A stretch of 64,000 nucleotides of DNA from GM7GCV1 sp965222065 (lineage in GTDB: Bacteria > Pseudomonadota > Gammaproteobacteria > Pseudomonadales > GM7GCV1), in contig OZ244933.1 of the NCBI GenBank assembly GCA_965222065.1, positions 1,364,001 through 1,428,000 of the forward strand, read 5' to 3'. A model generated the notes under the pieces. That model searched no databases. It saw nothing but the letters and a program-made list of their open reading frames with translations, and was not told the DNA's origin. The position numbers and the translations under genes are program-made. Positions 1 through 8,281 of this stretch are shown here, one piece after another. Position 1 is the first letter of the stretch; each line of letters starts with the position of its first letter.

Positions 1-732
1 CCTGGGTCGGCTGGATTCCAGCGCATGTATCAGCTTTTTGGTTACCGCTTCGGGGCCCAGGGTAAAAGGCTGCGCAATACCTTCTTTATTCAGTCGCTTC
101 AGCGTGGCCTCATATGAGTCAGCGTGGCGGCTGGCCTCAATATCAATTTCCTCACGAAACGCTTTTAACGAATTCTTGCGAAAATCAGTCAGGATGGGGC
201 CGGGTTCGATAGAGACCACTTTTACCGACGTATCTGCCAACTCCTGCCGCAAGGTATCTGTCAGCCCCTCCAAGGCAAATTTGGAGGCGTTGTAGGCCCC
301 GCGAAATGGCATGGCAACAAGCCCCAGAACAGAACTACATTGCACTATCCGGGCATCGTCTTGCTGCAACATGATTGGTAAAAACGCCCGTGTTAACTCA
401 TGGGTGCCAAACAGATTGGTTTCAAACTGTCGACGCAGGGCATCACGGGTCAAATCCTCAACAGCACCTGGCAAGCCATAGGCACCGTTGTTGAACAGCG
501 CATACAACTGCCTCCCGGTAATTTCCAGTGTGCTGGTTACCGCTGCATTGATGGATTCTGAAGATTGCAAATCCAGCAACAGTACATGTTCGAGCCCTTT
601 TTCCTGCAACAAGGCTATATGCTCAGTATTACGCACAGTCGCAATAACCTGGTATCCGCGCTGCTGTAACCCAAGGGCTGCATCCAGCCCAATCCCGGAC
701 GAGCACCCTGTGATCAAGATTGATTTCGCCAT
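1..732 (-). CDS. SDR family oxidoreductase, C-terminus cut by window edge
   Basis: The frame opens at an ATG at 732 and is still open at position 1, so 244 residues are visible and the C-terminus is missing. The protein begins MAKSILITGCSSGIG, the Rossmann glycine motif (TGxxxGIG) of classical short-chain dehydrogenases that bind NAD(P)H. An FNNGAYG segment corresponds to the NNAG motif, and YNASK is the catalytic YxxxK, preceded by a serine-rich strand (VQCSSVLG). A PGPILTDF segment matches the post-active-site PG motif. The substrate cannot be told. It lies 19 bases upstream of and co-directional with the S1/P1 nuclease gene only in the sense that both are on the minus strand; no shared function is evident. 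Confidence 0.88.
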   Translation of the reverse strand, partial: MAKSILITGCSSGIGLDAALGLQQRGYQVIATVRNTEHIALLQEKGLEHVLLLDLQSSESINAAVTSTLEITGRQLYALFNNGAYGLPGAVEDLTRDALRRQFETNLFGTHELTRAFLPIMLQQDDARIVQCSSVLGLVAMPFRGAYNASKFALEGLTDTLRQELADTSVKVVSIEPGPILTDFRKNSLKAFREEIDIEASRHADSYEATLKRLNKEGIAQPFTLGPEAVTKKLIHALESSRPR

Positions 733-751
733 ATCGTCGTATAAGAGCTAT

Positions 752-1684
752 TTAATAGAGGTCTTCCAGGATATTGGCCAACCGGGCGGCCGCTAGTGCC
801 AGGCGCTCATAGGAGATCACCTGTCCATCATGGGTATAAAACTGATCACCACCGGAGCCATCCTTGATTGAATAAACAAACCGGGCATAGGTAAAACCTT
901 CCTGCAGCCATTGCTCGGGGTCCAACTCACTGGCCTGTTCAGGATCAACATTGACACGCTCGACAAACTCAATGGCTTCGCCGACCGTTTCATAGGTATC
1001 AAAAAAGCCCAGCGCATTGTCCCAGTATGAATGCAAGTTGGTCTCACAGGTGAGGCCATTCACTCGATACTCGACACAGAAACCGTTACCGCCCCGATCG
1101 GTTTCGCAGTCTTCATCGACCTGTGTGATGGCGTGCAATGGCTGGTGAGCATCGACGACAAAATGCGTAATCATCGCCAATGCCAACTGTCTGTTGGCGT
1201 CTGTCTCGGCATTGCGAAAGGCCTCTACCAGGCCTTCAAGCGCCCAGCTGATATTTCTATCCTGCTCCAGGTCGCACTGGGCACCATCCAGCAGCGTGGT
1301 AGTCAGGGTCGTATAGTACGGCTGGTTCTTGTAATGCCAGGTACTGGTATCCTGCTGTAGAGCGCCTTCAAAGTAGTCAGGAACGTCCGAACCAAATTGC
1401 TGGTAAAGCGATTCCACAGTGAGGTTACGATAGGTATCGGCGAACAGGGAGACCTGGGCCAATGGTGAGGCACCTTCGAAGTTTCTACGCAAGTAAAGGC
1501 GACGATCCGTTTCCTGTTGTCTCAGTAACGCATAGGCATCTGACTCTACACGTCGCTTTTCAGCCGGCGTCAGTTTTTGCAGGGCAAGGTCTGTTGCCAC
1601 CATATGTTCAAACTCACCCCAGGCCAGGGCGGCGGAGCTCGTGCACAAAAGTACGAATAAACTGAGGGCTCTGACTATTGACAT
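752..1684 (-). CDS. S1/P1 family nuclease, exported
   Basis: This 310-residue protein starts with a clear signal peptide (about residues 1-21, ending AALA). Cleavage would leave Trp-Gly as the new N-terminus, as in S1/P1 zinc nucleases, where the N-terminal Trp helps bind one of three zinc ions. A further family signature is the HFVVDAHQPLHA stretch, which supplies metal ligands, together with later His and Asp residues (NLHSYWDNAL). The family degrades single-stranded DNA and RNA in the periplasm or outside the cell, giving 5'-nucleotides, so a role in nucleic-acid scavenging is likely. Length fits the family. The gene ends close to the start of the SDR gene. Confidence 0.92.
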   Translation of the reverse strand: MSIVRALSLFVLLCTSSAALAWGEFEHMVATDLALQKLTPAEKRRVESDAYALLRQQETDRRLYLRRNFEGASPLAQVSLFADTYRNLTVESLYQQFGSDVPDYFEGALQQDTSTWHYKNQPYYTTLTTTLLDGAQCDLEQDRNISWALEGLVEAFRNAETDANRQLALAMITHFVVDAHQPLHAITQVDEDCETDRGGNGFCVEYRVNGLTCETNLHSYWDNALGFFDTYETVGEAIEFVERVNVDPEQASELDPEQWLQEGFTYARFVYSIKDGSGGDQFYTHDGQVISYERLALAAARLANILEDLY

Positions 1685-1780
1685 ACCTATCCGATTAATG
1701 GGAGTTCATTTGACGGGAAGGGTAACAAAAATTGTGCTTTTGTTTTGTTGCCGACACTTAACAACCGGCAAATTCGGGGC

Positions 1781-1806
1781 AAAAAAAACCCGCCAAAATT
1801 GGCGGG
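1781..1806 (-). terminator. Intrinsic terminator downstream of the glutamate synthase-like gene
   Basis: An 18-base perfect palindrome (arms CCCGCCAA and TTGGCGGG, 1789-1806) is followed on the minus strand by eight T residues (1788-1781). This is a textbook Rho-independent terminator for transcripts from the 1984-3498 gene. The rest of the 1685-1983 gap is AT-rich and I see no gene in it; it must also hold the promoter of the S1/P1 nuclease gene. Confidence 0.8.
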
Positions 1807-1983
1807 CCACACTGTTTGGGTTTCCCCAAAATATTCATTTTTTATTTTTCTACCCCCTCCCGTAAGGCAGCTTGTTAGCGCTGCCTTCACAAGAATGACG
1901 GTGATTAAACTGCATCTCTGTAGAAGGTTCAACTACTTTTCTGTCATTTTTTTCATTTTTGTTCAGTAACCCTGGAAAAGGGC

Positions 1984-3498
1984 CTATTTTATTTTTAGCT
2001 CCCTGACTTCAGGCGGTGGATAGGCTTCAATCATGGCTTCAGGAAATCCCGCCTCATTAATAATTTGTGCATGCGCCCGATTCAGCAGTCGAGGCTCTTC
2101 AACGCCACATGAATGGGCAATCATCCCGACATCCCGGGCCAGATTGCGTGCATAGTTGGCCACCCTCACTGACTTAAGCGCCGGATCAAGACCTCTCTGG
2201 AGATCCTTGTCGTGTGTGGTAATACCCGTCGGGCAAGTATTTTTGTTGCACTGAAGCGACTGGATACAGCCGAGCGCAAACATAAATCCACGAGCGCTCA
2301 CCACCACATCCGCACCCATGGCAAATGCCCAGGCGACTTCCGAGGGAACAATCATTTTGCCGGAGCAGATCACCCGGATTCTTTCCTTAAGGCCATATTC
2401 CAGCAACAGGTCGACAACGACTGGCAACGAGCTTTTTATCGGCAACCCCATGTAATCCATCAGTGGCTGTGGAGCAGCTCCTGTCCCTCCGTCGGCACTG
2501 TCGATCGTAATAAAATCAGGAGCACTCTCCAGACCTCGCTGGCGGATGGTTTCAAACAGATCCGACAACCAGCTGCTTTGTCCCAGAACGCACTTGAACC
2601 CGACGGGCTTGCCTGTCAGTTCGCGAATGTACTGAATACGATCCAGCAAATCGTCAACATTGCGAATGTCCTTATGCCCGTTGGGGCTGATTGAATCCTG
2701 GCCAACGGGTATCCCGCGAGTCAGAGCAATCTCGGGCGTCACCTTCTCCCCAGGCAATATCCCTCCCTTGCCGGGCTTGGCCCCCTGGCTCAACTTGATT
2801 TCAAACATCCTGACCTGGGGAATTGCCGCCAACTCGAGTAGTCGTTTTTCGGAAAGATTGCCTTCTTCGTCACGTACACCGTATTTAGCGGTGCCAATCT
2901 GGAAGACCAGGTCACAACCTCCTTTAAGGTGATATTCGGATAGCCCGCCCTCGCCGGTATTCATCCATATACCTGCAGCCGCTGCACCACTGGAGAGTGC
3001 GCGCACAGCCGGAACCCCCAGTGCACCAAAACTCATACCGGATATATTCACCAGTGCCGACGTTTTATAGGGCTCACGTGCATACCCCTGACCAAAAGTA
3101 ATTTCCGAAGGCTCGGCAATCTCTTCGTCCAGTTTGGGGAAAGGGCAATTCAAAAAGATAACTTCGCCCGGATGGTTAAGGACACGAGTGGACCCAAACG
3201 CAATAGTGGTATCCACATTTTTGGCCGCCCGATACGCCCAGGACCTCTGCGCACGATTAAACGGCATTTCTTCACGATCCATCGCAAAAAAATACTGGCG
3301 AAAAAATTCGCCCATATGTTCAAATTTATATCGAAGCCGTCCAATTACAGGGTAATTACGACGAATCGTATGTTCTCTCTGTCGTACATCGACGATGTAC
3401 ATCCAGGCGATCCAGACAAGCAGGGCAAGAAATAAAAATGCAAAGAAAGCTGCCGCAAGCTGAAAAAAGCCGATCACAAACGAAGCTAGTTTTTCCAC
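1984..3498 (-). CDS. FMN-binding glutamate synthase family protein
   Basis: The 504-residue protein starts with one membrane segment (about residues 8-33) and then resembles the central and FMN-binding part of the glutamate synthase large subunit. Recognisable pieces are GMSFGALG, the FMN-site region DGGTGAAPQPLMDYMG and the cysteine cluster CNKNTCPTGI, similar to the 3Fe-4S region of GltB. The glutaminase domain of true GltB is absent, so it should not use glutamine by itself. These membrane-anchored stand-alone proteins are widespread, but their reaction is not settled. The gene is followed 178 bases downstream by a strong terminator. A GIY-YIG gene lies 39 bases upstream on the same strand and may share its transcript. 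Confidence 0.9.
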   Translation of the reverse strand: MEKLASFVIGFFQLAAAFFAFLFLALLVWIAWMYIVDVRQREHTIRRNYPVIGRLRYKFEHMGEFFRQYFFAMDREEMPFNRAQRSWAYRAAKNVDTTIAFGSTRVLNHPGEVIFLNCPFPKLDEEIAEPSEITFGQGYAREPYKTSALVNISGMSFGALGVPAVRALSSGAAAAGIWMNTGEGGLSEYHLKGGCDLVFQIGTAKYGVRDEEGNLSEKRLLELAAIPQVRMFEIKLSQGAKPGKGGILPGEKVTPEIALTRGIPVGQDSISPNGHKDIRNVDDLLDRIQYIRELTGKPVGFKCVLGQSSWLSDLFETIRQRGLESAPDFITIDSADGGTGAAPQPLMDYMGLPIKSSLPVVVDLLLEYGLKERIRVICSGKMIVPSEVAWAFAMGADVVVSARGFMFALGCIQSLQCNKNTCPTGITTHDKDLQRGLDPALKSVRVANYARNLARDVGMIAHSCGVEEPRLLNRAHAQIINEAGFPEAMIEAYPPPEVRELKIK

Positions 3499-3537
3499 TG
3501 AGATACCTTTTTAATTTTTAGTCTGAGTCTTTGACGA

Positions 3538-3801
3538 TCATTTTTTAACCAGCGCCTGCTTGGCTGCAGCACTGAGTTTTTTTATTTCAGCCTCCCGGCG
3601 ACTCGCCTCGGAACGACTGGGGTGAGATTCGGTATAAACCACAGCAACGGGACGACGGCCCCGAAAAAATTTGGCCCCCCTGTCTTTACCCAGGACACCC
3701 TGATGCTCGAGAAACCTGCGTTCGACATCGGTAGTAATCCCGGTGTATAACCGGCCATCACTGGATTCAATCAGATATACGAACCAGGAAACAGATGACA
3801 T
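3538..3801 (-). CDS. GIY-YIG nuclease family protein
   Basis: This 87-residue protein is a single GIY-YIG domain of the small YhbQ/UPF0213 type. FVYLIESSDGRLYTGIT contains the two halves of the GIY-YIG strand pair (VYL and YTG), followed by the conserved Arg in DVERRFLEH and a basic C-terminus (REAEIKKLSAAAKQALVKK). UPF0213 members are small nucleases or nuclease-like proteins tied to DNA damage, with poorly defined roles. Length and motif order are typical. It lies upstream of the glutamate synthase-like gene on the same strand and diverges from the MarR gene. Confidence 0.92.
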   Translation of the reverse strand: MSSVSWFVYLIESSDGRLYTGITTDVERRFLEHQGVLGKDRGAKFFRGRRPVAVVYTESHPSRSEASRREAEIKKLSAAAKQALVKK

Positions 3802-3926
3802 TATTCACTTCTTTTTACACAGATTTACTATCAATTCTATCTCACGCAGGTAAAATCTTGTTCCTTGCATTTGTGTGTAAATTTTCTTTATCCCAGTGAT
3901 TCGGAATCAATTGGAGCCCTACCCCC

Positions 3927-4403
3927 ATGGCCAATCTAATCGATACTGATACGCCAATTAATCAGTACCTGAGTTTTAAAATCAGTGTTCTCTACCGGTT
4001 GATGGTGCGTCGATCAGCACGTTTTCTCAACTCCAAATACGACCTTTCGGTCGCTGAGTGGTGGACACTGGGGCAACTCGCTGTCAAATCACCTGGCACG
4101 GTAAGTGGAATTGTCGAATTAACCCAGAACGACAAGGCACAGGTGAGCCGAGCCGTCACCATGCTGATCCAGAAAGGCCTGGTTCGCAAAGAGAACAACC
4201 CGGAAGACAAACGCAGCAGCTTGCTTTACCTGACTGAAAAGGGCCTGGGCCTTTATAATGAAGTGCTGCCCATGCGCCAAAAGACCCAGAATCTCATTCT
4301 GGAACAGCTCACTGAAGAAGAGCGCATAGTCACTGAACGAGCCATTGTTAAATTGACCAATTACCTGCTGGACCACCCCGAGCTGATCGTTGCGGCAGAA
4401 TAA
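3927..4403 (+). CDS. MarR family transcriptional regulator
   Basis: The 158-residue protein has the winged-helix layout of MarR regulators: an N-terminal dimer helix, a helix-turn-helix around LSVAEWWTLGQLA and TQNDKAQVSRAVTMLIQKGLV, and the wing with the conserved DKRSS motif (ENNPEDKRSSLLYLTEKG). MarR proteins usually repress an adjacent gene and release DNA when they bind a small phenolic ligand. The NADAR gene follows 30 bases downstream in the same direction, so the two may be co-transcribed. No ligand can be inferred. Confidence 0.93.
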   Translation: MANLIDTDTPINQYLSFKISVLYRLMVRRSARFLNSKYDLSVAEWWTLGQLAVKSPGTVSGIVELTQNDKAQVSRAVTMLIQKGLVRKENNPEDKRSSLLYLTEKGLGLYNEVLPMRQKTQNLILEQLTEEERIVTERAIVKLTNYLLDHPELIVAAE

Positions 4404-4433
4404 CGCTCTGTCGCCTTGTACTTACGGTAATCA

Positions 4434-4922
4434 ATGAGCCTGCTCAAGAAGATCCCCGAAGATGCCTTGCTGCTCAACCGGAGTGATCCAAATGAGTTGC
4501 TCGGGAGTTATTCAGCCCATGGTTTTTTTCTGGATGACCAGGAATGGCCGACCGCAGAACATTATTACCAGGCGATGAAGTTTACCGATCCCGACTATCG
4601 CGAGCTCATCCGTCAGGCGCCAGATGTCAGCAAAGCCCGACGCCTGGGGCATCGCTGGTTCAAACGCAAGCGCCCTGACTTCAGCAAAGTACGCACTACA
4701 CTGATGACCCGGGCCATTTACACCAAATGCCGCACCTATCCCATTATTGCCCAAACCCTGATTGATACTGGCGAGCAATTTATTGCCGAGCGCAGCTTTA
4801 CCGACTATTACTGGGGTTGTGGCCGCGATGGACGGGGAGACAATCACTACGGAAAAGTGCTGATGAATGTCCGTAAACGCTTGCTCGAAGAACGCAAAGA
4901 CAGGGCTCAAAACCAGGGCTGA
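4434..4922 (+). CDS. NADAR family protein (YbiA-like N-glycosidase)
   Basis: The 162-residue protein carries the family signatures WPTAEHYYQAMKF near residue 40 and the C-terminal YYWGCGRDGRGDNHYGK stretch. NADAR proteins are N-glycosidases; E. coli YbiA cleaves reactive riboflavin-pathway intermediates, and other members remove ADP-ribose-type modifications, some in phage defence. Here the length is that of the single-domain YbiA type, so a housekeeping role in clearing riboflavin intermediates is more likely than defence. It follows the MarR gene closely. Confidence 0.92.
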   Translation: MSLLKKIPEDALLLNRSDPNELLGSYSAHGFFLDDQEWPTAEHYYQAMKFTDPDYRELIRQAPDVSKARRLGHRWFKRKRPDFSKVRTTLMTRAIYTKCRTYPIIAQTLIDTGEQFIAERSFTDYYWGCGRDGRGDNHYGKVLMNVRKRLLEERKDRAQNQG

Positions 4923-5030
4923 ACCGCTGGAACCAATGACAAACTGCCTTCTGTCTGTTGTCGGCACAAAACAGCCGTTACACTAGCTACCTGTTTTTGA
5001 ACCCATAATGTCGTCAGCATCACGGAACCC

Positions 5031-6191
5031 ATGAATACCCGGATCCTTATCCCGTCAATTATCGCCCTGCTCATCGCCGGACCAGGCCAGGCCCAGCTTC
5101 TTGAACCTCGTCCTGACCAGGACTCCCCGGAACCCGCGGCCAATGAAGATTCCCCTTTCGGTTTGATCAGCATTGAACGCGATGAGGCTGTCAGTGAAGA
5201 GGTAGTACTGAGGGGGCAGGTTACCGGGTTTGATTTTGTCCAGCCCGAAACGCTTATCTCACTGGAAGCAGGACGCGAGAATTGGCAACTCACCGCACCG
5301 TCCGCGGTTGAGTTGCGCCGGCTGGGATGGAACAGTGACTCACTGTTTAACGGCGAAATGGTAGAAATCCTGGCGGAGAGAGAACCTGGAAATGGTAATT
5401 TTGCCCAGCTAAAGCGAGTTACCAGGGCCAATGGAGCATTACTCCTAACAGGGCTGGAACAGGGCGACGAATCCTCCAGTAATGCCAATGACTTTGCCAA
5501 TGTTCCTGAAGGGTACTACGCCCTGGACCCTCGACAGGCACATCTGTTCTTTAGCTTTAACCATTTGGGGTTTTCCAGTACGCCGGTGAAAGTCGAGCGT
5601 TTGTCTGGCAATGTTGACTGGAATCAGGCAACTCCCGGCGATTCAAGTATCCAGCTCGATCTTGATGTATCCAGCTTTCGTTCAGGTGTCACCTTGCTGG
5701 ACGAAGCCTTGCGAGGCCCGGACTTTTTTGATTTCCTGAACCATCCGAGAATTCGCTTTACCAGTACCGGCGTCTCCCTCTCCAAGTGGGGAGGGTTAAG
5801 CATCGAAGGGACGCTGGAGATTAAGGAGATCAGCCAACCCGTTTCACTCAAGGGCGAAATTATTCATATTGGCCCCAACCCCTTGACCCAAAATTTTACT
5901 GTGGGAATTTCAGCACAGGGCGAGCTAAACCGCAGCGACTGGGAAATGACCGACTATCTGCCCATTATTGATGACAGAATCCGCATTCGTTTTGAGGGAG
6001 AATTTATCCTGTCGACGAATCCTGGTCCACGAAATAGTAATCCCGCCCGTCAGGGACTTTCTCCCGGTCGCCCATCACCTTTTGAGAGCCTGCCGAGTCG
6101 TCCGGGTGCACTTGAAGAGCTTCCAGCTTCAGACGATTCCGGTGTATCGACTAACCCGGCCCAGGATAACGGATTTATTTTTAACGAGTAA
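5031..6191 (+). CDS. Exported YceI family protein with an N-terminal DUF6152-like domain
   Basis: This 386-residue protein has a signal peptide (about residues 1-21, ending GQAQ), then a region at about 56-138 (VVLRGQVTGFDF ... LRRLGW ... AQLKRVTRANG) that resembles DUF6152, and then a complete YceI lipocalin-like barrel at about 158-327 (YYALDPRQAHLFFSFNHLGF ... HPRIRFTSTGV ... LEIKEISQPVSLKGE). The last 55 residues are Pro/Ser-rich and look disordered. YceI proteins are periplasmic and bind isoprenoid or amphiphilic ligands. Usual YceI proteins are about 190 residues, so this is a two-domain fusion. The DUF6152 assignment is by memory of motif pattern. Confidence 0.88.
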   Translation: MNTRILIPSIIALLIAGPGQAQLLEPRPDQDSPEPAANEDSPFGLISIERDEAVSEEVVLRGQVTGFDFVQPETLISLEAGRENWQLTAPSAVELRRLGWNSDSLFNGEMVEILAEREPGNGNFAQLKRVTRANGALLLTGLEQGDESSSNANDFANVPEGYYALDPRQAHLFFSFNHLGFSSTPVKVERLSGNVDWNQATPGDSSIQLDLDVSSFRSGVTLLDEALRGPDFFDFLNHPRIRFTSTGVSLSKWGGLSIEGTLEIKEISQPVSLKGEIIHIGPNPLTQNFTVGISAQGELNRSDWEMTDYLPIIDDRIRIRFEGEFILSTNPGPRNSNPARQGLSPGRPSPFESLPSRPGALEELPASDDSGVSTNPAQDNGFIFNE

Positions 6192-6192
6192 T

Positions 6193-7368
6193 CTAGCCGC
6201 TGCGGGAATACAACCAGTGGTACTTCCGCGCGATGATTCCGGTTGTCATCGGGCCTCCCAAGCGCATCAACCCATCCCTCAACGCCGTTGCCACTCCTCT
6301 CGGCTGGTGGAAAAACGCCAGATTCCAGCGGGCACCTTCCTGAACCCGTTTGACTCGCTCGCGGCGCTTTTCATAGAAGCTGGCCAGTCCGGCTTCTATA
6401 TCGGGCACAGATCGTGCCCCTGCCAGTAACTGCGCCAGCATAAACCCATCCTCCATTCCCTGGGCTGCCCCCTGGGCCAAATTCGGCAACATGGCATGAG
6501 CCGCATCACCAATAAGGACCTGACATCCATGATGCCAGGCGGGCAAATCACGCTGTTCAAATAAACCCCAGAGACGTGATTCGGGTGCCTGTTCTATAAG
6601 CGACAGCACTTCCGGGCAGCAGCCCTCGAACGCGCTCGCCCAGTCCTCCCTGGAAGAAGCAACAACCCGCTCCTGTTCATCCCACTGGGGTTTTTTGATC
6701 GTTGCCACCAGATTCACCTGGGAACTATGGCCCACCGGGTAAGCCACCAAATGCCGATCCTGATCCACCCAAACCGTGACCTGGTCAACACCTGAGTCAA
6801 CCTGGTTTATCAGTCCACGCCAACAGGCAACGCCGGAATATCGAGGTGAATGCCCAGGGAACATTTGTTCTGACAGGACCGACCCGACACCATCCGCAGC
6901 GATCACGAGGTCTGCTTCATGTACGCCGCCATCGGCGAAGGACAATTCCACACCTTGGCCCTGGTGCCGGCTTTCCAGCAGCGTTTTTCCCGTCTTCAAC
7001 CTTATTTGTGCATGTCGAACTGCATCGACCAGCAGGCGATGAAGATCGGATCGCAGTAGCTGATATGCAGGGACGCCATATCGCTTTCTGAAATAACCGG
7101 AATACGGCAGCGTAGCCAGCTGGCGATGATCCCTCGCCCTTCGCAACTCACCGTAATCCGAACAGTGCGCTATTTTTGCAACTTCACCGGACAGGCCCAG
7201 CATATGCAGAAGCCGAACCGCATTGGGCGCCAACTGAATACCCGCACCTGCTTCAGAGGGCTCAGAAGCACGCTCAAAGACCTGAATATTTTTTTGGCCG
7301 TACTTGTGCAAAGCCAGGGCAGCAGTCAAACCGGAAATACCGGCACCCACAATGGCAATTCTCATCAA
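6193..7368 (-). CDS. FAD-dependent monooxygenase (salicylate hydroxylase/UbiH type)
   Basis: The 391-residue protein starts MMRIAIVGAGISGLTAAL, the GxGxxG FAD-binding motif. The second FAD motif is clear: VLIGDAAHAMLPNLAQGAAQ around residue 285, with the GD that contacts the riboflavin. The DG region ADLVIAADGVGS around residue 155 fits class A flavoprotein monooxygenases, which hydroxylate aromatic substrates with NAD(P)H and oxygen. The substrate is unknown. Its stop lies one base from the stop of the convergent YceI gene, so the two genes nearly touch. Confidence 0.92.
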   Translation of the reverse strand: MMRIAIVGAGISGLTAALALHKYGQKNIQVFERASEPSEAGAGIQLAPNAVRLLHMLGLSGEVAKIAHCSDYGELRRARDHRQLATLPYSGYFRKRYGVPAYQLLRSDLHRLLVDAVRHAQIRLKTGKTLLESRHQGQGVELSFADGGVHEADLVIAADGVGSVLSEQMFPGHSPRYSGVACWRGLINQVDSGVDQVTVWVDQDRHLVAYPVGHSSQVNLVATIKKPQWDEQERVVASSREDWASAFEGCCPEVLSLIEQAPESRLWGLFEQRDLPAWHHGCQVLIGDAAHAMLPNLAQGAAQGMEDGFMLAQLLAGARSVPDIEAGLASFYEKRRERVKRVQEGARWNLAFFHQPRGVATALRDGLMRLGGPMTTGIIARKYHWLYSRSG

Positions 7369-7539
7369 TGACCTGTCGATATATAAAGCCAGCGGTTATC
7401 TTATCAGGCAACCCAGGCACTCGTGTCTGTAAACGTATTTTTTGCCATGCGCGTTAGGCCTCTTTCGCGCTTTTACTTTATAGTCAAAGTTAATCCTTTA
7501 ATTTTTTAAGCGCAGAACTAAAAAAAACAGGATCTCTTT

Positions 7540-8250
7540 ATGAAGGCCCGGAAATTTTTGCCATTTTTACTAATACTAATTGTCAGTGTGTCCACCAGTC
7601 TGTGGGCACAGACTGACGCGCCCCGAACGATTGACCCCACCAGGTTTAATGAGGAGATCGAGGCTTTCGAGGCCACTGACGAAGAAATGCTACCCCCAGA
7701 AGGTGCTATCGTGGTTACCGGCAGCTCCAGCATCAGGCGCTGGCATCCCACAATAAGAGAAGACCTGGCACCGCTGACGGTGATTCCCAGAGGGTTTGGT
7801 GGCAGTACCATGGCTGACCTCCAGTACTTCCTCGACCGAATTGTTATCAAATACGAACCACGGGCTGTCGTCATCTATGAAGGTGATAACGACACCGGTG
7901 CCTTCGGTGTCCCACCCGAGAAGATCGCCGAAGAGTTCAGGGAAATTGTTACTGCCGTTCACAACGCCTTGCCAGAGACCCGTTTCTACCTGATATCCGT
8001 CAAGCCAAGTCTTGCTCGCTGGGAATATTGGGATGTCGCACAAGCAACCAACGAGCTCTACAAAGAGATGGCGGCACAAAGCGACAAGATTTTCTATATT
8101 GATATCGCCACCCCGTTCCTCGATGAGGATGGCGAGGTATTGGACGATATTTTCGTCGAGGACGGACTGCACCTGAATGAAAAGGGCACCCGCATTTGGG
8201 CAAATACCATCAAGGCAGCACTAATGCCGATTGAGGCTCGGTACGAGTGA
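7540..8250 (+). CDS. Exported SGNH/GDSL hydrolase
   Basis: The 236-residue protein has a signal peptide (about residues 1-24, ending LWAQ). The catalytic-block order of SGNH hydrolases is visible: VVTGSSSIRRW holds the nucleophile serine, RGFGGSTMADL the block-II glycine, YEGDND the block-III Asn region, and DGLHLNEKGTRIW the catalytic Asp-x-x-His. Such enzymes are esterases or acetylhydrolases acting on lipids or glycans; the substrate cannot be told. A convergent sulfatase gene starts 31 bases beyond its stop, so a glycan-related role is possible but unproven. Confidence 0.92.
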   Translation: MKARKFLPFLLILIVSVSTSLWAQTDAPRTIDPTRFNEEIEAFEATDEEMLPPEGAIVVTGSSSIRRWHPTIREDLAPLTVIPRGFGGSTMADLQYFLDRIVIKYEPRAVVIYEGDNDTGAFGVPPEKIAEEFREIVTAVHNALPETRFYLISVKPSLARWEYWDVAQATNELYKEMAAQSDKIFYIDIATPFLDEDGEVLDDIFVEDGLHLNEKGTRIWANTIKAALMPIEARYE

Positions 8251-8281
8251 ACTGAACTTTAAGCCAACAGATAAGATTTAT

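Noticed and set aside
4434..4922. The NADAR gene as part of a phage-defence system
   Set aside because: It is a single-domain YbiA-like protein with a MarR neighbour in core sequence; no defence partner is present.
4907..5500. 197-residue minus-strand frame opposite the YceI gene start
   Set aside because: Ser-rich shadow of the DUF6152-like region; no supporting motif.
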